A DNA stretch of 30,272 bases from Bacteroidetes bacterium UBA2234 (lineage in GTDB: Bacteria; Bacteroidota; Bacteroidia; NS11-12g; UBA955). Location of the stretch: NCBI GenBank assembly GCA_002347985.1, contig DDYM01000073.1, positions 1 to 30,272 of the forward strand, read 5' to 3'. The notes under the pieces were generated by a model. That model did not search any database. It was not told the origin of the DNA and was given only the letters and a program-made list of their open reading frames with translations. This document shows positions 15,838 to 24,373 of the stretch, piece by piece (positions within the stretch are counted from its first letter, which is position 1; each line of letters starts with the position of its first letter). The translations under genes were made by a program, and so were the position numbers.

Positions 15838-17391
15838 TTAGGTCGTTTTATTCTTCTGGTTAAAAAGCAAGTAAATTGGCCAACCTAGGGCAACAATGCC
15901 TATGCCTGTCATAGCAATTGAAAATTGACTCACAATAATTCCGAAAGCCACAAACCCAGCGATCACCAAATAGGCAATCGGTAAAAAAGGATATCCCCAA
16001 ACTTTATAGGGTCTTTCTGCATCGGGCTCTCTTTTGCGTAATATTAGAACTCCGGCTACTGTTATGATATAAAACAGCAAGGAAGCAAACGTACAATAAC
16101 TCAATAAATCGCCATAGGTCCCACTTAAACACAATGCACTCGCCCAAAAAGCCTGCATCCAAAGTGCATTGGCTGGGACATTTTTACGATTCAATTTTGA
16201 TGCACTTTTGAAAAACAAACCATGATCGGCCATGGCTTTATACAATCGACTCCCAGCGAGAATTAAGCCATTGTTGCAACCAAAAGTACTTACAATAATG
16301 AGTATCGCCATAAAGGCCAATCCTACAATTCCGGCATATGCGTCTTGAGAAGACCCCATTAAAACAGATGATGCGGCAACTCCTACTCGATCCTGATCTG
16401 CATGGGAAATCCCCAAAACCAAATTTTCCCCCAAACCATTTGGACCCACAACAGCCATTGCATCGGTCAAACTAAGTCCTTTTAAGGGCAGCACAGCCAT
16501 GTACGCCACATTTGCAAGACAATACACAACCGTAACGATAAAAGTGCCGTATAGCAAAGCTTTGGGTATTGTCTTACTGGGGTTTTCTACTTCGCCCGAC
16601 ATAAATGTAATTCCTTGCCAAGCATCAGAAGAAAACAAACTCCCAACCATCGCACTGGCAAATGCCAAAAGCAAGCCGATCCCCGCTAACGATTGCCATT
16701 GAGGGATAACTTCGGTGATTTGGGCACCATTTACATTTTTCGCATTGGAATCAAGCAATACAAAATGAGAAGCCCCGGACGACATATTTTCCCAAAAGTA
16801 GTTTTTTACGCCATTGAGGTTTCCGCCAAATAACACATAAAGTCCACCAATGATTAAAGCGCCCAAAGCAATCAATTTTGCCAGGGTAAAAATGCGCTGT
16901 ACCCATTTTCCCTCTTGAATACCGAGACTGTTAATCATCGTTAAAAGGAAAATACTTCCTATTGCTATGAGTTGGCCTGCAAGCAATTTGAATGAAAATC
17001 CGCAACAAGCAAAACTGAAAACTACCTTTTCATGGTTCCAAGTAAAAATTCCCAAATGTTTTGCAAATGCCATCGCAACCGCAGCAATTACGCCCGTTTG
17101 AATAACTGAGAATACAGCCCATCCATAAACGAATCCCATCCGTTTTCCATAGATGCGCGTTACGAAATTGTATTGACCGCCAGCATTGGGCATCATCGCC
17201 GCCAATTCACCAAAACTTAGTGCAGCCATTAAAGTTATTACACCGGTTAACAGCCAAGCCAACAAAACCAGTGGTCCACTGCCTAGCTGCCTTGTCATGT
17301 CGGATGTTACCAAAAATATCCCACTACCTATCATACTGCCAGAAACCAACAGTGTAGAATCAAACAATCCCAGTTTTTTCGTTGCGCTCAT
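15838..17391 (-). CDS. APC-family amino-acid permease (LAT-like)
   Basis: 517 residues with about twelve membrane segments. It begins with the APC signature FDSTLLVSGSMIGSGIF (GSGIF unwinding motif of TM1) and FGELAAMMPNAGGQYNF (TM2-3), and has GEVENPSKTIPKALLYG after TM6 and a hydrophilic loop around KREPDAERPYKVWGYP near the end. It probably exchanges or imports amino acids across the inner membrane; the substrate cannot be read. It begins 73 nt after the other permease, with a terminator hairpin between them and no clear TAnnTTTG of its own, so it may depend on read-through or on a promoter that I cannot see. AAGGATTATG at the start has a plausible ribosome-binding site. Confidence 0.85.
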   Translation of the reverse strand: MSATKKLGLFDSTLLVSGSMIGSGIFLVTSDMTRQLGSGPLVLLAWLLTGVITLMAALSFGELAAMMPNAGGQYNFVTRIYGKRMGFVYGWAVFSVIQTGVIAAVAMAFAKHLGIFTWNHEKVVFSFACCGFSFKLLAGQLIAIGSIFLLTMINSLGIQEGKWVQRIFTLAKLIALGALIIGGLYVLFGGNLNGVKNYFWENMSSGASHFVLLDSNAKNVNGAQITEVIPQWQSLAGIGLLLAFASAMVGSLFSSDAWQGITFMSGEVENPSKTIPKALLYGTFIVTVVYCLANVAYMAVLPLKGLSLTDAMAVVGPNGLGENLVLGISHADQDRVGVAASSVLMGSSQDAYAGIVGLAFMAILIIVSTFGCNNGLILAGSRLYKAMADHGLFFKSASKLNRKNVPANALWMQAFWASALCLSGTYGDLLSYCTFASLLFYIITVAGVLILRKREPDAERPYKVWGYPFLPIAYLVIAGFVAFGIIVSQFSIAMTGIGIVALGWPIYLLFNQKNKTT

Positions 17392-17413
17392 AATCCTTAA
17401 AACGGCATATTAC

Positions 17414-17441
17414 AAAAAAGGCTTGGGGTTACCAAGCCTTT
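17414..17441 (-). terminator. Rho-independent terminator between the two permeases
   Basis: On the minus strand a 10-bp stem AAAGGCTTGG / CCAAGCCTTT with a 5-nt loop is followed by a T tract (TTTTTT). It lies 22 nt past the stop of the CAT-like permease gene. Confidence 0.85.
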
Positions 17442-17463
17442 ATATCAAATGACCTTTGCGAAA

Positions 17464-18888
17464 TTATTCCGCCTTATTCAAATTTGAATGTCTACGACTA
17501 TACAAGAAGTAGATAATTACTCCTAAAGTTCCCCAAATCAAAAAGGCATACCAAGTGTTTTCACGAACTTGAGACATCAAAAAGATATTAAAAGCAACAC
17601 CCATAGGAGCAACAAAATAAATGAATGGCGTTTTATAGGGACGATCCAATTCAGGTTGTTTAATCCTTAGGATTAATACCGCTAAACAAACCATTGCGAA
17701 GGCCAACAGTGTGCCCATAGAACACATTTCAGATACCTTATCGATAGGGGTTAATGCAGCAACAATAGAAACGATAAATCCTACTAGAATTGTGCTTTTG
17801 TATGGTGTCTTAAATTTCGGATGAAGAGTGCCAAACATATTTTTTGGCAACAAACCATCTTTCGCCATTCCAAGGAAAATACGAGTTTGTCCGAGCATCA
17901 TAACAAGCATAACCGACATCAAACCTGCGGTAGCCGCAATTGTAATTAAATAAACAGCCCAATCGATTCCAGCACCTGCAAAAGCTGAGGCCACTGGCGC
18001 TTTTAAGTCCAATTCACCGTAAGGAACCATACCCGTTAATACCAAAGAAACTGCGATATAAAGCAAAGTACAGATTATTAAAGAAGCAATGATTGCAAAA
18101 GGAACGTCTTTCTTTGGATTTATTGCCTCACCTGCTTGCGTAGAAACTGCATCAAACCCAATGTATGCGAAGAAAACGATAGTGGCAGCCGTAAGTACTC
18201 CGCCAACACCAAAATGGACGTGTCCATCTTCGCCCATTTTTTCTGCTGGGATAAATGGATGCCAGTTTGCAGTATCAACATAGAATGAACCTACAATGAT
18301 TACGAACAAAACAACGGCAACTTTTAATATTACAATTACGTTGTTGGTAGATGCCGCCTCTTTGATACCTTTCACGAGAATAGCCGTAATCACCCAAGTG
18401 ATAATAAAGGCAGGCAAATTGAAAGCCGTTCCACCATAGGTAACGGGATCGTTAATTAATGCTTCTGGTAAATTGATATGAAATAAATGGAGTAGCTTGG
18501 TAAAATAACCGCTCCATGCTACAGCAACAGTTGTTGCACCCATCATATATTCCAGAATCAAATTCCAACCAATGAACCAAGCAAACAACTCACCTACAGT
18601 ACCGTAAGCATACGCATAGGCTGAGCCTTCAACTGGAAGAACTGATGCGAACTCGGCATAGCAAAGAGAGGCGAACAAACAGCCAATACCTGCAATTACA
18701 AAGGCCAACGCCAATGCAGGACCGGCGTGATTGTGTGCCGCGATACCTGTTAGTGTAAAAATACCACCGCCAATGATAGCGCCAATACCTAAGGACGTAA
18801 GTCCCCAACGCGTTAAAACCCGATTTAAATCATTTTTTTTTGAATCCGCCAAATAGGCAGCAATCGGTTTCTTTCTCCAAATAGACAT
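17464..18888 (-). CDS. APC-family amino-acid permease (CAT/YfnA-like)
   Basis: 474 residues with about twelve membrane segments. The N-terminal soluble stretch (KPIAAYLADSKKNDLNRVLTRWGL), then GIGAIIGGGIFTLTG, and PVEGSAYAYAYGTVGELFAWFIGWNLILEY identify the cationic amino-acid transporter branch. FFAYIGFDAVSTQAGEAINPKKDVPFAI is its TM6 signature, and AKDGLLPKNMFGTLHPKFKTPYKS closes TM8. The substrate is unknown. It is a different subfamily from its neighbour, so this is not a recent duplication. The ATG is 20 nt downstream of a perfect TAnnTTTG element that lies in the 33-nt gap after kbl. Confidence 0.88.
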   Translation of the reverse strand: MSIWRKKPIAAYLADSKKNDLNRVLTRWGLTSLGIGAIIGGGIFTLTGIAAHNHAGPALALAFVIAGIGCLFASLCYAEFASVLPVEGSAYAYAYGTVGELFAWFIGWNLILEYMMGATTVAVAWSGYFTKLLHLFHINLPEALINDPVTYGGTAFNLPAFIITWVITAILVKGIKEAASTNNVIVILKVAVVLFVIIVGSFYVDTANWHPFIPAEKMGEDGHVHFGVGGVLTAATIVFFAYIGFDAVSTQAGEAINPKKDVPFAIIASLIICTLLYIAVSLVLTGMVPYGELDLKAPVASAFAGAGIDWAVYLITIAATAGLMSVMLVMMLGQTRIFLGMAKDGLLPKNMFGTLHPKFKTPYKSTILVGFIVSIVAALTPIDKVSEMCSMGTLLAFAMVCLAVLILRIKQPELDRPYKTPFIYFVAPMGVAFNIFLMSQVRENTWYAFLIWGTLGVIIYFLYSRRHSNLNKAE

Positions 18889-18908
18889 GTTTGATTTTGC
18901 TTAAAAGA

Positions 18909-18916
18909 CAAATATA
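18909..18916 (-). promoter_or_regulatory. -7 promoter element TATATTTG
   Basis: Perfect TAnnTTTG on the minus strand between kbl and the CAT-like permease, 20 nt before the permease ATG. It indicates that the permease can be transcribed independently of kbl. Confidence 0.55.
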
Positions 18917-18921
18917 GGGAT

Positions 18922-20118
18922 TTAGGCTATTACACCCAATGCTTTACCTACTTTGGTAAATGCCGCAACAGCTTTGTCGATGTGCTCAAATTCATGCGCT
19001 GCACTCAATTGAACACGTATACGCGCCTGCTCTCTTGGTACCACCGGGAAGAAAAATCCGATTACGTAAATACCCTCATCTAAAAGTGCATTGGCCATGT
19101 CTTGGCTCAATTTGGCATCGTACAACATAACAGGAACAATGGCGCTATCGCCATCTTTGATATCGAAACCGGCTGCTTTTATACCTGCCTTAAAACGTTT
19201 TACATTCGCTTCCAATTTGTCGCGCAACGAAGTGGTTTCATTCAACATTTTCAATACCTCAATGCTCGCACCTACGATGCTTGGCGCCAATGAGTTTGAA
19301 AACAAATAGGGGCGACTTCTCTGACGTAATAGTTCGATAATTTCCTTTCTGCCAGTAGTATAACCACCCATGGCACCACCCAAAGCTTTACCCAATGTAC
19401 CTGTGATGATATCAACTCTGCCCATCACATTGCAATATTCAGGTGTTCCGCGACCGGTTGCGCCAATGAATCCGGCGGCATGACATTCATCGGTCATCAC
19501 CATCGCGTCATATTTGTCCGCCAAATCACAAATTTTATCGAGTTGAGCTACATAACCATCCATCGAGAAAACGCCATCCGTAACCACCAAGATAAAGCGA
19601 GCGCCTTTTTCACGGGCAGCAATCAATTGGGCTTCCAAATCAGCCATGTTATTGTTCTCGTATCTAAAGCGCATCGCCTTACACAATCGAACACCGTCGA
19701 TAATCGAAGCGTGATTCAAACTATCAGAGATAATTGCGTCTTGTTCGCCCAATAGTGGTTCGAAAACTCCGCCATTTGCATCAAATGCTGCAGCATATAA
19801 AATGGTATCCTCCGTGCCATAAAATTCAGCGATTTTGGCTTCCAATTCTTTATGAATGTCTTGGGTTCCGCAGATGAATCGAACGCTGCTCATACCAAAT
19901 CCATGGGTATCAATGGCACGTTTTGCGGCTTCTACAACCCTGGGATGACTACTTAGCCCCAAATAATTATTGGCACAAAAATTCACAACTTCACTGCCAT
20001 CTGCCAATTTAATTACGGCGTCTTGCGGGGTAGTAATGATTCGTTCTTTTTTGAATAATCCGGCTTCTTCGATGCTTTTCAGCTCAGCCGCCAAGTGTTG
20101 TTTAATGGCTCCGTACAT
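18922..20118 (-). CDS. kbl: Glycine C-acetyltransferase (2-amino-3-ketobutyrate CoA ligase)
   Basis: 398 residues, the family's normal length. This PLP enzyme cleaves 2-amino-3-ketobutyrate with CoA to glycine and acetyl-CoA, the second step of threonine degradation, in the cytoplasm. Visible motifs are [47 protein letters not shown] (PLP-stacking His), [20 protein letters not shown] (PLP-binding Asp and His), and [18 protein letters not shown] with the Schiff-base Lys. The partner threonine dehydrogenase (tdh) is not in the window. 8-amino-7-oxononanoate synthase is the close alternative, but SSVRFICGT and [10 protein letters not shown] favour kbl. The ATG is 14 nt after a TAnnTTTG element. 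Confidence 0.94.
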   Translation of the reverse strand: MYGAIKQHLAAELKSIEEAGLFKKERIITTPQDAVIKLADGSEVVNFCANNYLGLSSHPRVVEAAKRAIDTHGFGMSSVRFICGTQDIHKELEAKIAEFYGTEDTILYAAAFDANGGVFEPLLGEQDAIISDSLNHASIIDGVRLCKAMRFRYENNNMADLEAQLIAAREKGARFILVVTDGVFSMDGYVAQLDKICDLADKYDAMVMTDECHAAGFIGATGRGTPEYCNVMGRVDIITGTLGKALGGAMGGYTTGRKEIIELLRQRSRPYLFSNSLAPSIVGASIEVLKMLNETTSLRDKLEANVKRFKAGIKAAGFDIKDGDSAIVPVMLYDAKLSQDMANALLDEGIYVIGFFFPVVPREQARIRVQLSAAHEFEHIDKAVAAFTKVGKALGVIA

Positions 20119-20132
20119 AGGTCTATAAAAGA

Positions 20133-20140
20133 CAAAAATA
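20133..20140 (-). promoter_or_regulatory. -7 promoter element TATTTTTG for kbl
   Basis: Perfect TAnnTTTG on the minus strand in the 34-nt gap between the GH3 gene and kbl, 14 nt ahead of the kbl ATG. Confidence 0.55.
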
Positions 20141-20152
20141 CGATTTTAACCT

Positions 20153-21655
20153 TTAAAGTAAACCCAATGAGGCCTTGATTTCCTCAATCACTTTCCGATC
20201 GTTACTTAAACGCGGTACTTTATTTTGACCGCCCAACTTTCCTTTTGATTTCAACCATTCATGAAACGTATTCTTGGGTAACGAAATCACTTTGGGTAAC
20301 TTCATCACTATGTCGCCCTGACGTTTTGCTTGATAGTCTTCGTTGGCACGCTTTAACGAAGCATCCAAAACGCGAGTAAACTCTTCCAAGGAGTTGGGTT
20401 CTTTGCTGAATTCAATCAACCATTCATGACCGGCATCGTCAAGATCCGACAAATAAATGGGACCTGCCGAATAATCCGAAACTATCGCACCGGTTTCTTT
20501 TGATGCAATAGCAATGGCAGATTCGGCATTTTCGATTACCAATTCTTCTCCAAATGCATTGATAAACAATTTGGTTCTACCCGTAATTTTGAAAGTATAA
20601 GGATTGGTATCAGTAAATATAATCGTATCGCCAATTACATATCGCCATAGCCCTCCCACTGTTGTAATAACCATGGCATAATTTACTCCAACTTCAACAT
20701 CGCACAACGGGATAATATAATCTTGGCCCTTGGAAACTGGATAAAATTCATAAAAGATGCCGTGATGCGTCATCAACAAGAGGTCTGATTTTTCGGGAGA
20801 AGCTTGTAAACCAAAAAACCCTTCACTTGCATTGTAGGTTTCAAAATAATTCATCTTTGAAGATGGAATGAGAGACCTAAATTGATCCTTATACGGCTCA
20901 AAACTTACACCCCCATGCAAAAAGAGCTCTAAGTTGGGCCAGATTTCTAGAATGTTATCTTTCCCCGTAATTTCCAAGAGGCGGTTCAAAAGCACCAAGG
21001 TCCAAGTAGGCACGCCGCTCATACTCGTTACATTCTCTTGATACACAGATTGGGCCATTTTTTCCAATTTCTCTTCCCAATTCTCCATCATCGCAATGTC
21101 CATATCAGGTGTGCTTTTCCAGTTTACCCAGGCCGGCAAATGATTCATCAAAACAGCGCTTAAATCGCCATAAAAAGCATTTTGATTTAACTCATTCACG
21201 CGGTGACTTCCTCCAATGAGTAACCCTTTTCCTTTAAAAACTTCTGTTTCAGGAAAAAACGCGCAATATTGTGTTAGGGTCTCCCTACTGCATTCATAAT
21301 GATTGTATTCCAAGCTTTCAAAGCTCATGGGAATGAACTTGGCAACATTACTAGTGGTTCCACTACTTTTGGCATACCAAACGATATCACCTGGCCAGAG
21401 CAATTGCTGTTCTCCCGCCATATTTCGATCTATCCATGGCTTGAGATCTTCATAAACAACTACAGGCACTTGATTGCAAAAGTCCTGATAGGTTGTCTTT
21501 TTGGATATTAAGTACTTTTCTCCGTAACGCGTATTGGACAAGCGTTCAATCAGATCGGCGAATAATTCTTCCTGCTTCTGGTTGGCGATTTCCAGATTGT
21601 TACGCAAATCCTGACTGCGTTGCTTAAAATACCAATTGATTACCGGAGAAATCAT
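20153..21655 (-). CDS. Bacterial GH3-family acyl-adenylating enzyme
   Basis: 500 residues, typical for bacterial GH3 homologues. Plant GH3 proteins (ANL-related) adenylate hormone acids and conjugate them to amino acids; the bacterial substrates are generally unknown. Visible are the N-terminal [24 protein letters not shown] region, the ATP-binding [19 protein letters not shown] loop (about residue 95), [26 protein letters not shown] (the adenylation-core YxxSEG), [22 protein letters not shown], and [19 protein letters not shown] near the domain hinge. The catalytic features look complete. Its ATG overlaps the stop of the upstream ATPase gene by 4 nt (ATGA), making it the last member of the plsC-gatC-ATPase-GH3 operon. 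Confidence 0.9.
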   Translation of the reverse strand: MISPVINWYFKQRSQDLRNNLEIANQKQEELFADLIERLSNTRYGEKYLISKKTTYQDFCNQVPVVVYEDLKPWIDRNMAGEQQLLWPGDIVWYAKSSGTTSNVAKFIPMSFESLEYNHYECSRETLTQYCAFFPETEVFKGKGLLIGGSHRVNELNQNAFYGDLSAVLMNHLPAWVNWKSTPDMDIAMMENWEEKLEKMAQSVYQENVTSMSGVPTWTLVLLNRLLEITGKDNILEIWPNLELFLHGGVSFEPYKDQFRSLIPSSKMNYFETYNASEGFFGLQASPEKSDLLLMTHHGIFYEFYPVSKGQDYIIPLCDVEVGVNYAMVITTVGGLWRYVIGDTIIFTDTNPYTFKITGRTKLFINAFGEELVIENAESAIAIASKETGAIVSDYSAGPIYLSDLDDAGHEWLIEFSKEPNSLEEFTRVLDASLKRANEDYQAKRQGDIVMKLPKVISLPKNTFHEWLKSKGKLGGQNKVPRLSNDRKVIEEIKASLGLL

Positions 21656-22326
21656 GATTCAATCAAACCATCTCTAAGTCGAACGATTTTCTTTGCGTGC
21701 TTTGCGATGTCCTCCTCGTGTGTAACGAGTACTATCGTATTTCCTGCATCGTGTATTTCTTCAAACAGGGCCATGATTTCATGGGATGTTTGCGTATCTA
21801 AGTTTCCCGTGGGTTCGTCCGCCAGCAGCAAACTGGGATTATTGATCAATGCGCGAGCCACAGCTACACGCTGCCTTTGACCCCCAGACAATTCATTTGG
21901 TTTATGATGAAAGCGATCGCTAAGTCCAACCTTTTTCAGTGTCTCTGCAGCCCTTTCATGTCGTTCTTTGAGAGGAATACCTGCATATACCAAAGGAAGC
22001 GCTACGTTCTCTAATGCGGTAAGTCTAGTGAGCAGGTTGAACGTTTGAAAGACAAATCCAATTTCATCGTTCCGCACTTTACTTAAGTCAACATCACTCA
22101 TCTTGCTGACCTCTTTTCCGTTGAGCCAGTATTCGCCTTGCGATGGCGTGTCTAAACATCCAATCACATTCATTAATGTACTTTTTCCGGACCCCGACGG
22201 ACCCATCAATGCTACATATTCACCGCGTTGGATTTCTAAGTCGATTTTTTTTAAAGCGTGTACGGTTTGTGCCCCGAGAATGTAGGTTTTACGAATGTTA
22301 CTTAACGATATTAATGCCCTAGACAT
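21652..22326 (-). CDS. ABC transporter ATP-binding protein, LolD/MacB type
   Basis: 224 residues, a stand-alone nucleotide-binding domain. Walker A is GPSGSGKST (about residue 42), followed by [20 protein letters not shown]; the Q-loop is [19 protein letters not shown]; the signature is [15 protein letters not shown]; Walker B with the catalytic Glu is [16 protein letters not shown]; and the H-loop is VLVTHEED. The FQxFNLL and [10 protein letters not shown] segments place it with the LolD/MacB/FtsE-like class that energises lipoprotein release, export or mechanotransmission through a separate permease. No permease gene is beside it, so the partner is elsewhere. It overlaps gatC by 8 nt upstream and GH3 by 4 nt downstream. 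Confidence 0.93.
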   Translation of the reverse strand: MSRALISLSNIRKTYILGAQTVHALKKIDLEIQRGEYVALMGPSGSGKSTLMNVIGCLDTPSQGEYWLNGKEVSKMSDVDLSKVRNDEIGFVFQTFNLLTRLTALENVALPLVYAGIPLKERHERAAETLKKVGLSDRFHHKPNELSGGQRQRVAVARALINNPSLLLADEPTGNLDTQTSHEIMALFEEIHDAGNTIVLVTHEEDIAKHAKKIVRLRDGLIES

Positions 22327-22615
22327 TACCGTCGATTACCTTAGGAACGCGGAAAAAGTCGCTATCGCTTTTGGGCGCATTTTTTAGTGCCTCCTCATGC
22401 GTTATCGTTTGAACTACAATATCATCCCGCAAGACTGTATGACTATCAGTCAGATAAATCAATGGCTCAACTCCTTCTGTGTCCACAGATTTCAATTGTT
22501 CGCACATGCCCAAAATTTTCTCTAGGTCCTCTTGCATTTTAACCAAAGCAGGTCCTTCAAATCGCAATCTTGCCAAATGGGCCAGTTCCTTCACACGTTG
22601 TTCAGTAATTTTCAT
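22319..22615 (-). CDS. gatC: Asp-tRNA(Asn)/Glu-tRNA(Gln) amidotransferase subunit C
   Basis: 98 residues, the normal size. GatC is the small linker of the GatCAB complex, which converts misacylated Glu-tRNA(Gln) or Asp-tRNA(Asn) to the amide form. The pattern is typical: an N-terminal helix [42 protein letters not shown], then [32 protein letters not shown]. gatA and gatB are not in the window. It overlaps plsC by 4 nt and the ATPase gene by 8 nt, so translation of the three is probably coupled. Confidence 0.95.
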   Translation of the reverse strand: MKITEQRVKELAHLARLRFEGPALVKMQEDLEKILGMCEQLKSVDTEGVEPLIYLTDSHTVLRDDIVVQTITHEEALKNAPKSDSDFFRVPKVIDGNV

Positions 22616-23349
22616 AATACGCCTAGTGATTTTAATTGTGAAGATATAACATCATATACTTTTTGTTGCAGTGCGGGCATATCCTCCATCGACAAACCTT
22701 TGGTTTCAATCGGTGCATGCACAAACATTCTCATTTTTCCGGGTGATCCCACAAAATTATCAATATCCAACCTATCCAAATTGTCTGGCAAAGTCACTGG
22801 AACAATGGGAATCTGTTTTTCAATTGCCAAACGAAATGCCCCTGCTTTGAATGGAAATTTGATGTTGGGTGCATCAGCAGGAATTCTTCCTTCTGGATAT
22901 ATAATTAGATTGGCACCGGTTCTATCCATTTGTTCGGATGCGTCCACAAAAGCTTTGTGAGAACCCCTTAGACTTTCTCTTTTTACAGCGATGTCGAGTG
23001 TCTTAAACCAAATTCCAAACAATGGAATATTTGCAAGTTCTGCCTTCCCCATAAAGAAATTAAACCCTGGCAAAAAACTACCACAACACAAGATATCGAT
23101 GTACGAAATATGATTGGGGCAATATATTAACTGCTGGTTCTTGGGTAAGGGGGTCTCGTAAGTGACTTTGGGAATGATAAACCCCAAATAACAACAGGTT
23201 GTTCCCCAAAACTTCCGTAAATAGTGAGCGAAACGGTATGTCTTCGGCGTAATTACCAAAAACAGCAATGGGATGTATATCAACAGAAACATCACTACAA
23301 ACCATAGGCCCGCCCAAACCAACCATATTCTAGCAAAAAGTTTCTTCAT
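22612..23349 (-). CDS. plsC: 1-acyl-sn-glycerol-3-phosphate acyltransferase (LPAAT)
   Basis: 245 residues, the usual LPAAT length. It adds the second acyl chain to lysophosphatidate at the inner membrane in phospholipid synthesis. An N-terminal membrane anchor (about residues 8-33) precedes block I, CPNHISYIDIL, holding the NHxxxxD catalytic pair (about residue 80). Block II is FMGKAELANIPLFG. Block III is IIYPEGRIPADAP, with EGRI where many homologues have EGTR. VPVTLPDN is block IV. The variant block III still keeps the Glu-Gly. It begins 11 nt after the DUF4199 gene and leads the four-gene overlapping run. Confidence 0.93.
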   Translation of the reverse strand: MKKLFARIWLVWAGLWFVVMFLLIYIPLLFLVITPKTYRFAHYLRKFWGTTCCYLGFIIPKVTYETPLPKNQQLIYCPNHISYIDILCCGSFLPGFNFFMGKAELANIPLFGIWFKTLDIAVKRESLRGSHKAFVDASEQMDRTGANLIIYPEGRIPADAPNIKFPFKAGAFRLAIEKQIPIVPVTLPDNLDRLDIDNFVGSPGKMRMFVHAPIETKGLSMEDMPALQQKVYDVISSQLKSLGVL

Positions 23350-23360
23350 GGAATGCGAAA

Positions 23361-23891
23361 CTATGGCGTTTGTTTATAGTTCCAAACAAAAACAATCAAA
23401 CAAACAACCATTCCTGTAGAAACACACATCATCAATTCAAAACCTCCAAAGGCCGAAGGACCAATTTTCACTTCGAAATTTTCTTTCATCGTTGATTTTT
23501 GTTTCGCTTTATCCGATGCCACAATTGAAGCATCCGCATCAACGGATTTATCTATCGCAGCATATTGAAGTGAACGCCAATCTTGAATGATTTCTTTTTT
23601 GTTGTTGTAGATATGCTGATACGCTGCGATGTTGGTTCCTGCCATGATCAACGACATCATCAAGGAAAAAAACAAGGCTTTGCCCATATTTATTGGCTTT
23701 TCAGTTTGTGCTTGCATCAAACTTTTTACAAAGAGATAAACACCAACGCCAGGAATTACTAGGTTAAAAAACATCGGGAAAAAGGCCACAGCAGAATTGG
23801 AACGATACAAACCATTGAGGTATTGAACCAATAACATTGAGGCGCTTAATGAGCCAAAAGCAATCCCATAAATAAATACACGTTTAAACAC
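23361..23891 (-). CDS. DUF4199-like membrane protein
   Basis: 176 residues from the GTG at 23891. It resembles DUF4199: four membrane segments (about residues 5-24, 33-51, 72-90 and 147-170) with an acidic/basic soluble stretch between the third and fourth. The function is unknown. A GTG 14 codons upstream (23933) would add FCPSFSYFCA-type residues with no role that I can see. That stretch contains a perfect TAnnTTTG (23896-23903) only 4 nt before the 23891 GTG, so a message made from it could not carry the longer start. The shorter, apparently leaderless form is preferred, but this is inference. It may lead the plsC-gatC-ATPase-GH3 run. Confidence 0.7.
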   Translation of the reverse strand: MFKRVFIYGIAFGSLSASMLLVQYLNGLYRSNSAVAFFPMFFNLVIPGVGVYLFVKSLMQAQTEKPINMGKALFFSLMMSLIMAGTNIAAYQHIYNNKKEIIQDWRSLQYAAIDKSVDADASIVASDKAKQKSTMKENFEVKIGPSAFGGFELMMCVSTGMVVCLIVFVWNYKQTP

Positions 23892-23895
23892 CGCA

Positions 23896-23903
23896 CAAAA
23901 ATA
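23896..23903 (-). promoter_or_regulatory. -7 promoter element TATTTTTG
   Basis: Perfect TAnnTTTG on the minus strand, 4 nt ahead of the preferred GTG of the DUF4199 gene and inside the longer candidate frame. If active, the transcript would start at, or within a few bases of, the GTG. Confidence 0.45.
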
Positions 23904-23954
23904 GGAAAAGGAAGGGCAAAACCCGACCTCCACAAAAACTAAGTAATTGTTGAA

Positions 23955-24266
23955 TTATGCGTAATCGTCGTCCTGACGATCGTATTCATCAAAATTGTAC
24001 TCAGGCAACAAAGTGGTTTTCACGTGACCGATGGTTTCGGCTAGACCATCACTGAACTTATTGAAATCCTCTTTGTACAAATGAATTTTCATTTTTACAA
24101 AATTGCCATCGTCAAATTTACTGCGCTTGCTTTCCGTAATGGTGATGTAATAATCATTGTTACGCGTAGCCTTTACATCAAAAAAGTAAGTTCGCTTACC
24201 TGCACGAACTCGTTTCGAAAAGATCTCTTCTTGCGAATCTCTGTTGTAATTTTCTTCCTGCATCAT
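23955..24266 (-). CDS. DUF3276 (PUR-domain-like nucleic-acid-binding) protein
   Basis: 103 residues. It fits the DUF3276 family, whose fold is related to the PUR-alpha nucleic-acid-binding repeat (as in spirochaete BpuR): EEIFSKRVRAGKRTYFFDVKATRNNDYYITITESKR, then FVKMKIHLYKEDFNKFSDGLAETIGHVK. The single PUR repeat would dimerise to bind ssDNA or RNA. The C-terminus is acidic and disordered (DEYDRQDDDYA). MMQEEN begins with two Mets; the first is used. A near-consensus CATATTTG (24300-24307) and a palindromic hairpin (24281-24295) lie in the leader, the longest on this strand, suggesting possible leader-based control. Confidence 0.82.
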   Translation of the reverse strand: MMQEENYNRDSQEEIFSKRVRAGKRTYFFDVKATRNNDYYITITESKRSKFDDGNFVKMKIHLYKEDFNKFSDGLAETIGHVKTTLLPEYNFDEYDRQDDDYA

Positions 24267-24280
24267 CTTCTTTTTATTCA

Positions 24281-24295
24281 GAGAAATTATTTCTC
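24281..24295. promoter_or_regulatory. Palindrome GAGAAATTATTTCTC in the DUF3276 leader
   Basis: Six perfect base pairs (GAGAAA/TTTCTC) around TTA, lying 14 nt upstream of the DUF3276 start. It could be an operator, or an mRNA hairpin masking the start region. No T tract follows, so it is not a terminator. Confidence 0.35.
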
Positions 24296-24373
24296 ATGGC
24301 AAATATGCAAAAATTATTGAGGTTGTGTATATAAAATTAATATAATTTTTTCAGAAGTGTCAATACTACGCTT

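Noticed and set aside
22532..22960. 142-codon plus-strand frame opposite gatC and plsC
   Set aside because: It is fully antisense to two clearly identified genes in a tight operon and shows no domain or promoter.
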